A DNA stretch of 64,000 nucleotides from Helicobacter felistomachi (GCF_030296895.1 NZ_AP028022.1:310001-374000), one strand, 5' to 3'; shown: positions 38,498-48,831, counted from the first letter of the stretch. Notes: generated from the letters alone by a model not told the origin. Program-made: numbers and translations.

Positions 38498-40175
38498 AGA
38501 GCAGAGACGCTAAGGTTTGGCGCGCTTGTACGTTTCCCATTTTTTGCGCCCGTCTAAAGCACTCCATCGCCTTTTCTAAGTCTTGCACCCCCCCGTGCTC
38601 GCCCTGGTAGTAAATCACACCCATGTTATACATCGCATCTGAACTGCCTAAATTCGCCGCCTTGTCAAAATATTCTAGGGCTTGCCGTATGTCCTTTTGG
38701 ACCCCCTCGCCCTTGCTATACATCACACCCAAATTGTAGCAGTCTTTCACAGAGCCTAGCCTAGCCGCTTCACAAAAACACTCAAAGGCCTTTTGAGGGT
38801 CTTTAGGCACGACCTTGCCCACATGGTAGAGCACGCCTAAGTGGTGCATCGCCGCCGCATTGCCAAGTGTTCCGGCCTGCTCATAATACCTAATGGCTTG
38901 AGAAACACTCTTTTCCACCCCCCTTGCGTATTCACACATCAGCCCCAAACTATAATAAGCCTTGTTTTCGCCCAGCTTTGCAGCTTCTTGAAAGTATTCA
39001 AAGGCTTGTTGATAGTCTTTCTTAACCCCAAGCCCCCCGCTGTAAATCACGCCTAAGTTGTAGTAAGCCTTGGCGTAACCCAAGTTTGCGGATTTTAAAA
39101 AGTATTCTAGAGCTTTCTTTTCGTCCTTTGGCATGCCATCTCCGCTGGCATAGACCACGCCCAAATTATAGAGAGTTTGTGCCTTTTGTGCGATCGTCTG
39201 ATCTTCCATCGCGTTTAAATTGCCCATCGCCTTAGCATCGCCCAAATCCGCCGCTTGCTGGTAGTAGGCAAGGGCTTTAAATTTGTTCTGCTCCACCCCC
39301 TTACCCGTGCGATAGAGCGTGGCCAAACTGCAAAGCGCCTCAGAGTCGCCCATGCTGCCCGCCTCTTGATAGAGTTTGATCGCCTCTTTCATGTTTTGAT
39401 CCACCCCATCCCCGCTCTCATACATTGTGGCTAGGGTATAGGTGGCTTTAGCAAAGCCTAATTTCGCCGCCTCTTTTAAAAACTCTTTAGATTTTGCGCT
39501 GTCTTTGGTAACCCCCTCCCCACTTTCACACATGATGGCTAAGTTGTAAAACGCTTTGGCATCGCCTAATTTTGCCGCCTCTTTGAAATAGTCTAGGGCT
39601 TTAGCACTGTTTTTAGCCATCCCCTGCCCCTCGTAATACATCGTGCCTAAGCTCACCAACGCCTTGATGCTGCCTAATTTTGCTGCCTTTTCGTAACACT
39701 CAATGGATTTTTGATAATCCACTCCCACGCCTCCTCTACCCGTGCGAAACATTAAGGCGATGTGGTTAAGGGCGTGGGTGTCCTCTAAATCCGCCCCCTT
39801 TTGGAAGTAGTGAAGGGCTTTTTTGGAGTCTTTTTTGACCCCCCGCCCTAGGTCATACATCACACCTAGATTCACATACCCCTGACTATCGCCTAGTTCG
39901 GCGGCTTTTTGGAAATAGTGTAAGGCTTTATTATCATTGGCCTCTACGCCCTTACCCCCTGCATAAATCACGCCTAAGCCCACTAAAGCCCGTGCGCTGC
40001 CTAAATTCGCAGCGTAGGTAAAGTTCTCTAAGGCTGTGGAATAGTCTCGCTCTTTGTAAGCTTGGCTTGCCTTGTTTAAATATTCTTGATAACTCTCTTT
40101 TTCTTGGATTTGGCAGTCTAGCTCTTCTCCTAGGGTTTCCTCTTCATTGCGATCGTCTTCAAAAGCCTTTGGCAT
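38487..40175 (-). CDS. Large cytoplasmic Sel1-like repeat protein
   Basis: 562 residues. About 14 tandem Sel1-like repeats of about 36 residues follow a charged N-terminal 44 residues, each built on 'KALxYFxKAAxLG..A...LGxMYxxGxGV'. There is no signal peptide, and the paired cysteines of secreted Helicobacter cysteine-rich (Hcp) proteins are missing, so it is not a typical Hcp protein. One repeat near residue 320 is irregular (NLNAMEDQTIAQKAQTLYNL). It presumably makes a solenoid scaffold for protein binding. It is followed after 11 nt overlap by the convergent crdS and begins just after the Mla lipoprotein gene. Confidence 0.88.
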   Translation of the reverse strand: MPKAFEDDRNEEETLGEELDCQIQEKESYQEYLNKASQAYKERDYSTALENFTYAANLGSARALVGLGVIYAGGKGVEANDNKALHYFQKAAELGDSQGYVNLGVMYDLGRGVKKDSKKALHYFQKGADLEDTHALNHIALMFRTGRGGVGVDYQKSIECYEKAAKLGSIKALVSLGTMYYEGQGMAKNSAKALDYFKEAAKLGDAKAFYNLAIMCESGEGVTKDSAKSKEFLKEAAKLGFAKATYTLATMYESGDGVDQNMKEAIKLYQEAGSMGDSEALCSLATLYRTGKGVEQNKFKALAYYQQAADLGDAKAMGNLNAMEDQTIAQKAQTLYNLGVVYASGDGMPKDEKKALEYFLKSANLGYAKAYYNLGVIYSGGLGVKKDYQQAFEYFQEAAKLGENKAYYSLGLMCEYARGVEKSVSQAIRYYEQAGTLGNAAAMHHLGVLYHVGKVVPKDPQKAFECFCEAARLGSVKDCYNLGVMYSKGEGVQKDIRQALEYFDKAANLGSSDAMYNMGVIYYQGEHGGVQDLEKAMECFRRAQKMGNVQARQTLASLLSRN

Positions 40176-40176
40176 G

Positions 40177-40743
40177 TCATTCCTTTAGTGGCTTGATTTG
40201 CTCTAAAAGCTGGCTAATGGCTTTTAACGCCACACTTTGCAAGGCCTGAATCTGAGACAACTCTTCTTGCCCGGTTTGCTGTCGTTGGATGATGCGTCCG
40301 TGCTTGCTCTTTGTGCCCTCGTTTAAGGCGTAATCTAGCACAATCTCGGCCTTGTTATCTAAGAGCGCAAAGGTCAAGATGTTGAGCTGGAGCGTGGCTG
40401 AGGTCTCAGCATAAGGGGTGAGCGAAACCGACACGCAATGTTTAGGGGCTTGCAACAAGAGCATGTTTTTAAGCATTTTGGTCGGCAAGTCGGCAAATCT
40501 TTGCCCCTTGCTGTAAATGATTTGCCCCCCAGCTGTGCGCCGCACAATGGATTTGGTGTTGTATAAATCCGCACTCAACACTTCTAATAGACCCACACTA
40601 AAATTGTCCTTACACACCTGTGCCTCTATCGCTCCCACGCTCAAGTCGTAGTCCTTGACAACGGGCAAGACCTGCTTAAGGTTAAGGTTCAAGCACCCCG
40701 TAAAGAGCAGGGGCAGCCCAAAAAGTCCAAATTTTGCCTTCAT
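40177..40743 (-). CDS. Mla-associated ABC auxiliary lipoprotein
   Basis: 188 residues with a lipoprotein signal peptide: 'LFGLPLLFTGC' gives a lipobox with Cys17. The mature domain resembles the PqiC/LptE-like 'ABC transport auxiliary' fold, with 'SIVRRTAGGQIIYSKGQRFA' and 'LQLNILTFALLD'. It overlaps mlaD by 4 nt, and the whole group reads mlaE-mlaF-mlaD-lipoprotein. Probable outer-membrane or periplasmic end of the phospholipid trafficking machine; in H. pylori the equivalent would be HP1463. Confidence 0.8.
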   Translation of the reverse strand: MKAKFGLFGLPLLFTGCLNLNLKQVLPVVKDYDLSVGAIEAQVCKDNFSVGLLEVLSADLYNTKSIVRRTAGGQIIYSKGQRFADLPTKMLKNMLLLQAPKHCVSVSLTPYAETSATLQLNILTFALLDNKAEIVLDYALNEGTKSKHGRIIQRQQTGQEELSQIQALQSVALKAISQLLEQIKPLKE

Positions 40744-41594
40744 TTGCGATCCCCAAAGATGGTTTTATAGGGGTTGGCATCGAATTTATCTATCAAACTA
40801 GAACCCTTTTGCACGAAGTTATCGATGTGGCGCAAACTCAGTTGCATTTGCATGATGAGAGGAGAGAGCATGGTTTTAAAGTCGTATTGTTTGTCGCGCA
40901 CTTTGGCATCGATGTCTTGGATGAGCTGGTCGGTGTGTTTCACCAGCACATCCCCATTATCCACGAGAGTGTCGCCTTTTTTAAGGGTGTTGCTGACATT
41001 TCTTAGCACGGTGTCTAAAGCAAGACGGGTGGCATCTAGCCCTTGTGTCGCCTTTTGGATAGACGCGATGGTTTTGCTGACATTTTCAATGTTTTGGGGG
41101 TTTAGGATTTTGTCGATGGCACGGATAATGTAGAGCACTTCGTTAGAGATGTGCCCCGCATTGCCCGCAAGTTGTTCTAAAAAGCTTTGCTGGTAGTTTA
41201 GGGGGCGTTCACTGTCATTTTCGGTGTAAAACTCTTTAGAGTCGCTTTGAATCAAACTTAAATACTTCATCCCCACCAAGCCCTGTGATTCGACCTTGAC
41301 CGAAGAGTTCTTGCGCACAGGCACACGCCCCAAAATGCGTAAAGTGATCTTCACCACCCCTAAATGCGCTTTGTCAAAGCCCACCTGCCGCACAGAGCCC
41401 ACTTGGATGCCCTTATAGTTGACAGGGGTGTTTGTGTTGATCCCGCCCAAGTTCTTATCGGTATAGACCACATAGTCTAAGTAGTTTTTATCCTCTAAAT
41501 TGACATGGCCTAGCCATAAAATGAAAAACACCATACACACCACAAAGGCCAAAAAAAGCCCCCCGATGAGTGTGTAATTCACATGCCTTTCCAA
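40740..41594 (-). CDS. mlaD: MlaD, MCE-domain phospholipid-binding protein
   Basis: 284 residues: one N-terminal membrane helix (LIGGLFLAFVVCMVFFILWL), then a single MCE domain (VVYTDKNLGGINTNTPVNYK, GIQVGSVRQVGF, SQGLVGMKYLSL), then a long helical tail that in relatives forms the periplasmic channel. The start is a TTG at 41594 preceded by AGGAGA; it precedes and overlaps the mlaF stop by 16 nt. Acts with MlaEF to move phospholipids across the inner membrane. Confidence 0.9.
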   Translation of the reverse strand: MERHVNYTLIGGLFLAFVVCMVFFILWLGHVNLEDKNYLDYVVYTDKNLGGINTNTPVNYKGIQVGSVRQVGFDKAHLGVVKITLRILGRVPVRKNSSVKVESQGLVGMKYLSLIQSDSKEFYTENDSERPLNYQQSFLEQLAGNAGHISNEVLYIIRAIDKILNPQNIENVSKTIASIQKATQGLDATRLALDTVLRNVSNTLKKGDTLVDNGDVLVKHTDQLIQDIDAKVRDKQYDFKTMLSPLIMQMQLSLRHIDNFVQKGSSLIDKFDANPYKTIFGDRK

Positions 41595-42351
41595 AATTTC
41601 TCTCCTCGTGTAGAATTAAATAAATTGCCCTCTTCAAGGGGGCGTGTTCGGGCGCGCGCCACAAAATCTTGCAAAGTGCCGTCAAAGTCGATGAGACCGT
41701 CTTTGAGCATGATAAAACGATCCACCGTGTTTTTCACCGAGTCTAAATCATGGGTGATCATCACCACGGTCAGTTGCAAAGATTCTTTGAGTGAATGGAT
41801 CAGATCGTCGAATTTGTCCGCCGAGTAGGGGTCTAGTCCGCTCGTGGGCTCGTCTAAGAATAAAATGTCCGGGTTGGTTGCCATCGCCCGCGCCAGCCCC
41901 ACGCGCTTTTTCATCCCCCCGCTGAGTTCATAGGGGTAAAGGTAGTAAGTGTTTTTATTTAAGCCCACGCGCTCCAGCCACATTTTGGCGATCTCGATGA
42001 CATTGTGCTGTGGGTAATGGCTGTACTCCTCCAACATCGCCCCAACATTTTCTAAGACCGTGAGCGAGCTGTAAAGCGCGCCGAACTGAAACAACACCCC
42101 GATTCGCTGAAAAATCTTGTTGCGCTCCCTTTCTTTGAGCTTCCAAATGTCTGTATTAAAAAGTTTGATCGTGCCTTTGATGGGCTTGTTTAATAAAATC
42201 ATGCTCCTTAAAAGCGTGCTTTTGCCACTCCCACTCCCCCCAAAATCGCCATCACCTCCCCCTTGTCCACGCTAAAGCTCACCCCTCTATGGATCACCCG
42301 ATCCCCGTAGGCAGTGTGGATGTTTTCGACCGAAATTAAAGGGCTAGACAT
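41579..42351 (-). CDS. mlaF: MlaF, ABC transporter ATPase, one-base frameshift in Walker A
   Basis: The N-terminus reads 'SPLISVENIHTAYGDRVIHR' and 'EVMAILGG', then breaks at a six-base run (42236-42241, C on plus). A seventh base restores the Walker A 'GGSGSGKSTLLRS', continuous with 'MILLNKPIKGTIKL'. The rest is a normal ABC ATPase: signature 'YELSGGMKKRVGLARAMATN', Walker B 'ILFLDEPTSGLDPYS' and 'VVMITHDLDSV'. The joined length is 257 residues. Start ATG 42351 overlaps the mlaE stop by 8 nt. It energises the Mla phospholipid transporter. Confidence 0.92.
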
Positions 42352-43456
42352 TGAGTTTGCTAAAAATCACCGAAAAGACGGCATCCAAGAAAATGATCCA
42401 AAACAACGCATTCACCACACTGATCGTGGTGAGCTTGCCCACGGACTCGGTGTCGCCCTTCACCTCAAAGCCCCGCATACACCCCACTAAGGCGATCGCA
42501 AAACCCCAAAAGGGGGCTTTGATCAGCCCCACAAAAAAGTGCGACACCCCGACATTGTCGTGTAAGCGGGCGACATAGTGACCAAAACCCACGCCTAATT
42601 GGTACCTAATGGCGATCATCGCCCCCAAAAGCGCAAAGACATCGGCCAAAAAGACCATCAAGGGCATGGCGATCATCAAGGCCAGCACTCGGGGTAAAAC
42701 CAGGAAAGCAAAGGGATTAAGCCCCATGGTTTTCATCGCGTCCAACTCTTCGGTGATCTTCATCACCCCGATTTGGGCGGTAAAACTGGATGCGCTGCGC
42801 CCTGCCACCACCAGAGCTAAAATAAAAGGTCCCATTTCTCTAAGGGCCAATTTGGCTGTCATTTCAATACTCATTAAAGGGAAGCCCATTTGTTGTAGTT
42901 GCATCGCTCCCTGCAGTGCGATCGCAAAGCCCACCACAAAGACCGTTAAAATGCTGACCGGCAAGACCTTAAACCCACTCTCGTTGATGTGGTAGAAGAG
43001 CGGAGTCCAACAAATGGACGTGGGGCGGATAAAGCCCAACCCCACAAAATAAATCACCATGCCACAGAAGTTAAAAGTGTTTAAAAGAGTGTTGTAAAAG
43101 GTCGCCACACCCCGCCCCAGCTTCTCTAGGGGGTTTTTAAACACCCGCGAAACATGCTCTTCTTGTAAGATACTAGGATTAGCCCTAACCCAGCTCTCCA
43201 CCACTTCCAACACCCGGGCGTTGTAGGCACTGGGGTTGATGAATCTAGGTTTACGCCGTCCTAGCAAGTCGTAGAGCAACATTAAAAACACGAAGTCCAA
43301 ACTCCCCACCCCTTGAAAGTCAATGGCCTCGATGGGGGGCGTGTCTTTTAAAATGCTCTTCAAGTGGGAGAGCGCACGCGCTGAAGTTTTAAAATCCCAA
43401 TCGCCTTGTAAAACTAAGGTTTGGGCTTGGATGTAGGCTGTACTTTGGTTTAGCAA
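42344..43456 (-). CDS. mlaE: MlaE permease with N-terminal STAS-like domain
   Basis: 370 residues. Residues 1-105 resemble a STAS domain (LVLQGDWDFKTSARALSHLK, IEAIDFQGVGSLDFVFLMLL); in other bacteria this is the separate MlaB. The membrane part has 'AIALQGAMQLQQMG', 'MGPFILALVVAGRSASSFTA', 'EELDAMKTMGLNPFAFLVLP' and 'FFVGLIKAPFWGFAIALVGC', all MlaE family marks. The start is TTG 43456 behind AAGGGGG. First gene of the mlaEFD-lipoprotein operon. Confidence 0.92.
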   Translation of the reverse strand: MLNQSTAYIQAQTLVLQGDWDFKTSARALSHLKSILKDTPPIEAIDFQGVGSLDFVFLMLLYDLLGRRKPRFINPSAYNARVLEVVESWVRANPSILQEEHVSRVFKNPLEKLGRGVATFYNTLLNTFNFCGMVIYFVGLGFIRPTSICWTPLFYHINESGFKVLPVSILTVFVVGFAIALQGAMQLQQMGFPLMSIEMTAKLALREMGPFILALVVAGRSASSFTAQIGVMKITEELDAMKTMGLNPFAFLVLPRVLALMIAMPLMVFLADVFALLGAMIAIRYQLGVGFGHYVARLHDNVGVSHFFVGLIKAPFWGFAIALVGCMRGFEVKGDTESVGKLTTISVVNALFWIIFLDAVFSVIFSKLNV

Positions 43457-43551
43457 AAAACCCCCTTGTGCGCTAAGAACCCGAGCATTTTAACCACCAT
43501 TTTATGTTATGATAGGCGATTATACACTATTCGGGGTAAATATCAGTTCGT

Positions 43552-44238
43552 ATGCGTTCTTTGGGGTTGTTGGTGTGTTTGGGTGTTGTTTGGCTAGCCT
43601 CTCCCCTGCAAGCACAAACAGACACTAAAAAATTTTTAAAATCCTTACAAAAAGAAGTGCGGCTATACGAGCGCCTGCAAAACAAGCAAAAACAGCATAA
43701 AGCAAAAGATGGCGGGTTTTTTGGCATGGGCTTTGGCATGATCGACATCAAAAAAGACAGCAAACAGGGCAAGAGTCAGACCTTCCCCATTGTGTTGAGC
43801 TTTAAGGGGGGGTATCAAAGCTACTTTTCAAGTTTCATCGGGCTCAAGGTGTTTGCGGCTTTGGACTTAGCCACTTCTGTGGTCAACTGGGATTTTAACA
43901 AACCTCCCAGCAATTCTTTTTACGGCGTGGCCTCGGCAGGCTTAGAAATCCCCATTGAGTTTAGTCTCACCCCCTCTTACCAGCACTTTTTGGGCTTTTA
44001 TGCGGGCGTGGGTGGAGGGGCAGTGATCTATATGGACAACGACCAATTCCAAATGCGCAACAAACAAGAGATCAAGACCTTTGGGGTCATCATCCAAGCG
44101 GGCGCGGCTTTGACCCTCTTTTCTAAACACCGCATTGAAGTGGGTTTTAAAATCTTGCCGACTAATAAAACCCTTTTAGCCTCCCAACGCTTTGAAACTT
44201 CCCAAATGTTTAATGTGGTGTATCTATATAGGTTTTAA
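43552..44238 (+). CDS. Outer-membrane beta-barrel protein, Helicobacter type
   Basis: 228 residues. A signal peptide (SLGLLVCLGVVWLASPLQAQ) is followed by a charged linker, then barrel strands with alternating aromatics (VLSFKGGYQSYFSSFIGLKV, GFYAGVGGGAVIYMDN) and the terminal 'MFNVVYLYRF', whose last Phe fits the BAM recognition signal. It lies opposite mlaE; I recall an OMP of this kind next to the mla genes in H. pylori (HP1467). No ligand can be inferred. Confidence 0.8.
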   Translation: MRSLGLLVCLGVVWLASPLQAQTDTKKFLKSLQKEVRLYERLQNKQKQHKAKDGGFFGMGFGMIDIKKDSKQGKSQTFPIVLSFKGGYQSYFSSFIGLKVFAALDLATSVVNWDFNKPPSNSFYGVASAGLEIPIEFSLTPSYQHFLGFYAGVGGGAVIYMDNDQFQMRNKQEIKTFGVIIQAGAALTLFSKHRIEVGFKILPTNKTLLASQRFETSQMFNVVYLYRF

Positions 44239-44250
44239 GGCAAGAGATGT

Positions 44251-44256
44251 TAGAAT
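44251..44256 (+). promoter_or_regulatory. -10 box upstream of fecA
   Basis: TAGAAT 26 nt before the fecA TTG start, in the gap after the OMP gene, followed by GGAG at 44275. A Fur site would be expected for an iron receptor, but I see no convincing one by eye. Confidence 0.5.
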
Positions 44257-44281
44257 AGCTAAATCCCATTTTGGAGCTATT

Positions 44282-46569
44282 TTGAGAAAATTAGCTTTTC
44301 TGTGTTGTAGCACAGCTCTCATGCTACATGCCATCCCCACAAAACGGCTACAAAGAGTCCAAACCACACAGACCATGCGTCATGAAGAAGCCCCCCTAAG
44401 CTGGCAAAGCCCGGGGGTGAAGAATTATCTAGGCAGCCGCACGGTGATCTCACACAAGCAGCTCACACAGCAGGCAAATCAGAGCATTGAAGAAGCCTTA
44501 CAAAATGTCCCTGGCGTGCATATCCGTAACTTCACCGGAACAGGAGCGATGCCTAGCTTTTCGATCCGTGGCTTTGGAGGGGGCAGCCCGGGGCATAGCA
44601 ACACCGGATTAGTCTTGGTCAATGGCATCCCTGTTTATGTTGCCCCCTATGCACTCATCGGCATTTCTATTTTCCCCGTAACTTTCCAATCTGTGGATCG
44701 AATCAGTGTTACAAAGGGGGGGGAGAGTGTGCGCTATGGACCTAATGCCTTTGGGGGGTCATCAACATCATCACCAAGCCCATCCCCACAAAATGGAGCA
44801 ACCAAATCGCTGAGCGCACCACCTTTTGGGGGCGCTCTAACGGGGGCTTCATCACTTCTAGCAGCGGCCCGGCAAATAAAAGCATAGGCAACAACTTTTT
44901 ATACAACACCTACCTAAAAACGGGGGGCATGTTTAACAAATACGTGGGCATCCAAGCGCAGGCGAATTACATCACGGGGCAGGGTTTCCGTTACAACAGC
45001 CCCACAACCATCCAAAACTACATGCTTGACGGGCTTTACCAAATCAATGAGAACAACAAAATCACGACTTACTACCAATACTATAAATTTTTCCTAACCG
45101 ACCCCGGGTCCTTAGCCCCCAGTGCCTACGACACCAATCGCTTCCAAAACAACCGCCCCCACAACACCAAGAGCGGGGACGCAAACCGCTGGGGCGTGGT
45201 GTATAAAAACTTCTTCGGCGATGAGTCTAAACTAGGCGGAGATTTCACCCTCACCTACTACGGCCATGCCATGAGTCGCGATTTCCAATTTGACTCCAAC
45301 TACCTTAATGTCAACACCAACCCCACTAGGGGGCTTGTCTACACCAACGACAACTACCCCGGCTTTTTCATCGTCAACCACGCCCGCCACTTTTTCTTAA
45401 ACGCCATCGAACCCAATGTCAATTTACACATCGCCACCAAGCACTTAACCCAACATTTAAACTTCGGTTTGCGTTTCATGACCAACGACATTGTCATGGC
45501 CCCCATGCAATCTACTTGTAAAACTTTAGTTAGTGGCAAATGCCAAATGCCCCCCGCCACACCCCTTTTAAAATCTAGCCAAGACATGGACAATAACTAC
45601 ACCGCTTTGTATTTGAGCGACAAATTAGAGTTTTTCAAGGGCAAGTTTGTCATCACACCGGGCCTGCGCTACACCTTTTTAAACTATGAGCGCAAAGTGC
45701 CCCTTAAGCCCGATTACACAAGCATGCAAACCATCAAAACCCACCAAAGCGAGTGGAGTCCGGCCTTAAACATCGGTTACAAGCCTATGGATGATTGGCT
45801 CTTTTATGGCAACTACCGCCGCAGTTTTATCCCTCCGCAAAATCGCATGATTGCGCTGTATTCGAGCAATTACAACCAACTTTTTGACGAAATGGAGTTT
45901 GGCAGCCGCTACAGCTATAAAGATAAGCTCAGTTTTAACGCCAATTACTTCTTAATTTTTGCCAAAAATTATTACTCAGGCGGCTACAGCCCCGGACCCG
46001 TGGATGCTAGAAGTCAGGGCGTGGAGCTAGAGGCTTACTACTCCCCCATAAGGGGGCTAAACTTGCATGTGGCCTACACCTACATTAATGCGGTGGTTAC
46101 CAACAACGCCCTAGATGAAACCAAGTGGTTTGAGGGCATCGTCAATCACCCCTTCAACATCAAGGGCAAGCAACTGCCCTATGTGAGCCCCCATCAATTC
46201 ATTTTAGGGGCGACCTACACCTATAAATACACCACCATCGGGCTGTCTAGCTACTTTTATAGCCGTGCCTATTCGTCTATGCTCAACCAAGCCCACGCGC
46301 AGACGGCGTGCTTTCCCTTAAGTGGGGCTAAAACGGGGGGCGTGAGCTATGGCTGTAACAGCGTGGGGCTCTTGCCTTGGTATTGGGTGTGGAACATCCA
46401 AATCAGCCAAGTGTTTTGGAAAAGCGGACGGCACAAGATTGTGGGCAGCTTGCAAGTGAATAATATTTTTGACATGAAATACTACTTTAGGGGCATTGGC
46501 ACCAGCCCCACAGGCGACCAGCCAGCACCTGGCCGCTCAGTTACGGCGTATTTGAGCTACGAGTTTTAA
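44282..46569 (+). CDS. fecA: FecA-type TonB-dependent receptor, one-base frameshift in plug domain
   Basis: An outer-membrane receptor for ferric-citrate-type ligands. TTG 44282, signal peptide 'RKLAFLCCSTALMLHA'. The plug domain reads 'SIEEALQNVPGVHIRNFTGT' and 'PSFSIRGFGGGSPG', then 'ESVRYGPNAFGG', where the G6 tract (44753-44758) breaks the frame. A seventh G restores 'VINIITKPIPTKWSNQIAE' leading to 'GGMFNKYVGIQAQANYITG'. The 22-strand barrel ends 'SVTAYLSYEF'. About 762 residues after repair. FecA paralogues are several in Helicobacter, so iron is likely but nickel or haem cannot be excluded. Confidence 0.9.
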
Positions 46570-46594
46570 AGCGCAAGAATAGCGCAAAATCAGC

Positions 46595-46600
46595 TATAAT
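46595..46600 (+). promoter_or_regulatory. -10 box of the HIT-aminotransferase operon
   Basis: TATAAT 25 nt before the HIT GTG start, with AAAGG between. It lies in the short gap after fecA. Confidence 0.6.
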
Positions 46601-46624
46601 AAACAAAAATTCTAAAGGTTTTGT

Positions 46625-46960
46625 GTGTCTAATGTGTTTGAAAAAATCGTGGCTGGAGAAATCCCCTGCCAAAAAGTCCTAGAAAACGCCCAATTTTTGG
46701 CGTTTCACGACATCAACCCAGTAGCCCCCGTGCATGTGCTGGTGATTCCCAAGGTTTGCGTAAAGGATTTTAACGCCGCTAGCCCCGAGCTCTTGGCCCA
46801 AATGAGCGGCTTTATTTTAGAGGTCGTAGAAAAACTAGGGATCAAAGAGAGCGGGTATCGGCTCATCACCAATGTTGGCAGCGATGGGGGACAAGAAGTC
46901 CCCCACTTGCATTTTCACATTTTAGGGGGCGCAAAGCTTGCATGGCCAAAACTCTTTTAG
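46625..46960 (+). CDS. HIT-family nucleotide hydrolase
   Basis: 111 residues of the histidine-triad superfamily (HinT-like purine phosphoramidase): 'VFEKIVAGEIPCQKVLEN', 'FHDINPVAPVHVLVIPK', and the catalytic 'VPHLHFHILGG' (HxHxH). GTG start at 46625. The 3' end overlaps the aminotransferase gene by 19 nt. The neighbour order HIT-NifS-like-DUF3972 is the same as I recall from H. pylori (HP0404-HP0406). Confidence 0.93.
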   Translation: MSNVFEKIVAGEIPCQKVLENAQFLAFHDINPVAPVHVLVIPKVCVKDFNAASPELLAQMSGFILEVVEKLGIKESGYRLITNVGSDGGQEVPHLHFHILGGAKLAWPKLF

Positions 46961-48316
46961 ACAAAGCCCAAGATAGGTTTTTAAACAGCATTTTTGCCCC
47001 CCTTCTACCTGAAGGGAGCAAACAAGAACAACTGGAGCACATCCGCCAAAGCGTGGTGCTTAAAAGTGGGGCGCGCTACTTTGACTGGACGGCTTCGGGC
47101 TTAGCTTCTACTTTAGTGGAAAAACGGGTGGCTAAGCTCTTGCCCTACTATGCCAACGCCCACTCTGGCATGTCTAAACACGCCCATTTAATGGACTTGG
47201 TCTATTTACACTGCAAGGAAAACATCCGTAAATTCTTAGGGTTTGATGAGGACTTTTTGGTGCTGAGTGCCGGCTTTGGGGCAAGTTACGCCATTAAACG
47301 CCTGCAAGAGATTTTAGGCATCTACTTGCCCCCCAAGAGCCGCCAAAGATTAGGCGATTTGCAGGGGCTAGACCTGCCAAAGGTCATTGTGGGACCTTAT
47401 GAACACCACTCTAATGAAGTGAGTTGGAGAGAGGGGCTGTGCGAAGTGGTGCGTGTGGGACTGGATGAAAGGGGGCTATTTTCGATCGAGCACTTCGGCA
47501 GGCTTTTAGAACAACACTCTAAGAAACACCGCCTCATCGTGTCTGTGGGGGCAGCTTCTAATGTTACGGGGCTGGTTGTGCCTTGTGTAGAGATTGCCAA
47601 GCTTTGCAAAAAACACAATGCCCTACTAGCCTTTGACTTGGCCGCCTTTGCCCCGCATGACAATTTAAGCTCCGTGCCTTTAGACGCTTGTTTTATCGCG
47701 GCGCATAAATTTTGGGGGGGTGGGTAGCTGTGGGCTGTTGGCACTCAAAAAATCGCTCATCGACACCACTTTACCCCCCAGCTTTAGCGGTGGGGGCGTG
47801 GTGTCTTATGTAAGCCGCAGCACCCACGAGTATATCCTAGACCCCCACATGCGCGAAGAAGTCGGCACTTATGCGCTCATCCCCCTTTTAAGAGCAGCTT
47901 TAGCTTTGCAGCTAAGAAACGAGCTAGGCACAAGCTACATCAGCCGCAGAGAGAGCATGCTGACTAAAGTCTTCTTACAAGGCTTGCAAAACATCCCCGC
48001 CTTAAACATTTACGGGTCTTTGCAGGCTAAGAGGGTGGGCAATGTGGCGTTTAACGCAAGCGGGGTGAGTTGCTACGATTTAGCCCCCCTGCTTAGTCAT
48101 CACTACGGCATTGAAACACGGGCGGGCTGCTCGTGCGCAGGGCCCTACGGACACGATTTATTAGGGTTACAAGACAGCCGCTTTTGCACGCTTAAAGCCA
48201 AGGGGCAAACCCCGGGCTGGTTGCGTGTGAGCCTGCACTACACCCACAGCCTTGAAGACATAGACCATCTCTTAGACAGACTCCAAAAGGCGATTAAAAC
48301 TTTGCGTGGAGGTTAA
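46942..48316 (+). CDS. Class V aminotransferase (NifS/Csd-like), frameshift at a G7 tract
   Basis: A PLP-dependent enzyme related to cysteine desulphurases. The N-terminal part reads 'SGARYFDWTASGLASTLVEK' and 'ALLAFDLAAFAPHDNLSSVP', then 'DACFIAAHKF', where the PLP Lys sits. The G7 run at 47714-47720 leads to a stop; changing its length (one fewer or two more) rejoins 'VGSCGLLALKKSLID'. The C-terminal part 'YGIETRAGCSCAGPYGHDLLG' carries the Cys loop expected for a desulphurase. The joined protein is about 458 residues. Probably sulphur transfer, but not the housekeeping NifS; substrate unproven. Confidence 0.85.
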
Positions 48317-48318
48317 AG

Positions 48319-48831
48319 ATGGACGAACAACCCGAGAAAACTTGGATTGAGCTAGACGAATTTGTCGCCGTGTCTAAACTGCCTAAAGAGCGGGTGTTGG
48401 CACTCATACAAGACAAGAGCATAGACAGCAAGCATGACGCCCAGAAAATTTGGGTGGATTTACACAGCGCGGCGCAAATTTTAGCCAAAAGGGGGAGCAG
48501 CAAAAGCCTCGTGGCGGCTAAGGCAGGTTATCCTACCCTGCTAGAAAACACCCCCACAGACCCCGCCTATGTGGAAAAAACCATCAACACCATTTTAAAT
48601 TTGCACGATAAGGTCGTGGGGGCTAAAGATGAAACCATCGCCGCCTATAAAAACGAAAACACCCTACTCAAAGAAGCCCTAATCTCCATGCAAGAAATTT
48701 ATGATGAAGACAAAAAGACCATCGCCTTGCTGCAAGAGGAATTAGACCGCGTGCGTGAGGAAGTGGAGTTTATGAAACGCAAATACCGCCTCATGTGGGG
48801 CAAGGTGACGGACATGGGGAGCTTGAAGTGA
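48319..48831 (+). CDS. DUF3972-type protein with coiled coil
   Basis: 170 residues. An N-terminal part resembling a short helix-turn-helix (TWIELDEFVAVSKLPKERVL) is followed by a variable region and a C-terminal coiled coil (about 95-160: ETIAAYKNENTLLKEALISM, KTIALLQEELDRVREEVEFM). It starts 3 nt after the aminotransferase stop and abuts the convergent ZapA-like gene without a spare base. Conserved in Helicobacter as I remember; function unknown. Confidence 0.75.
   Translation: MDEQPEKTWIELDEFVAVSKLPKERVLALIQDKSIDSKHDAQKIWVDLHSAAQILAKRGSSKSLVAAKAGYPTLLENTPTDPAYVEKTINTILNLHDKVVGAKDETIAAYKNENTLLKEALISMQEIYDEDKKTIALLQEELDRVREEVEFMKRKYRLMWGKVTDMGSLK

Noticed and set aside
44715-44723. G8 tract in fecA as another frameshift
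   Set aside because: The frame (TKGGESVRYG) is correct through this run; only the following G6 tract is out of phase.
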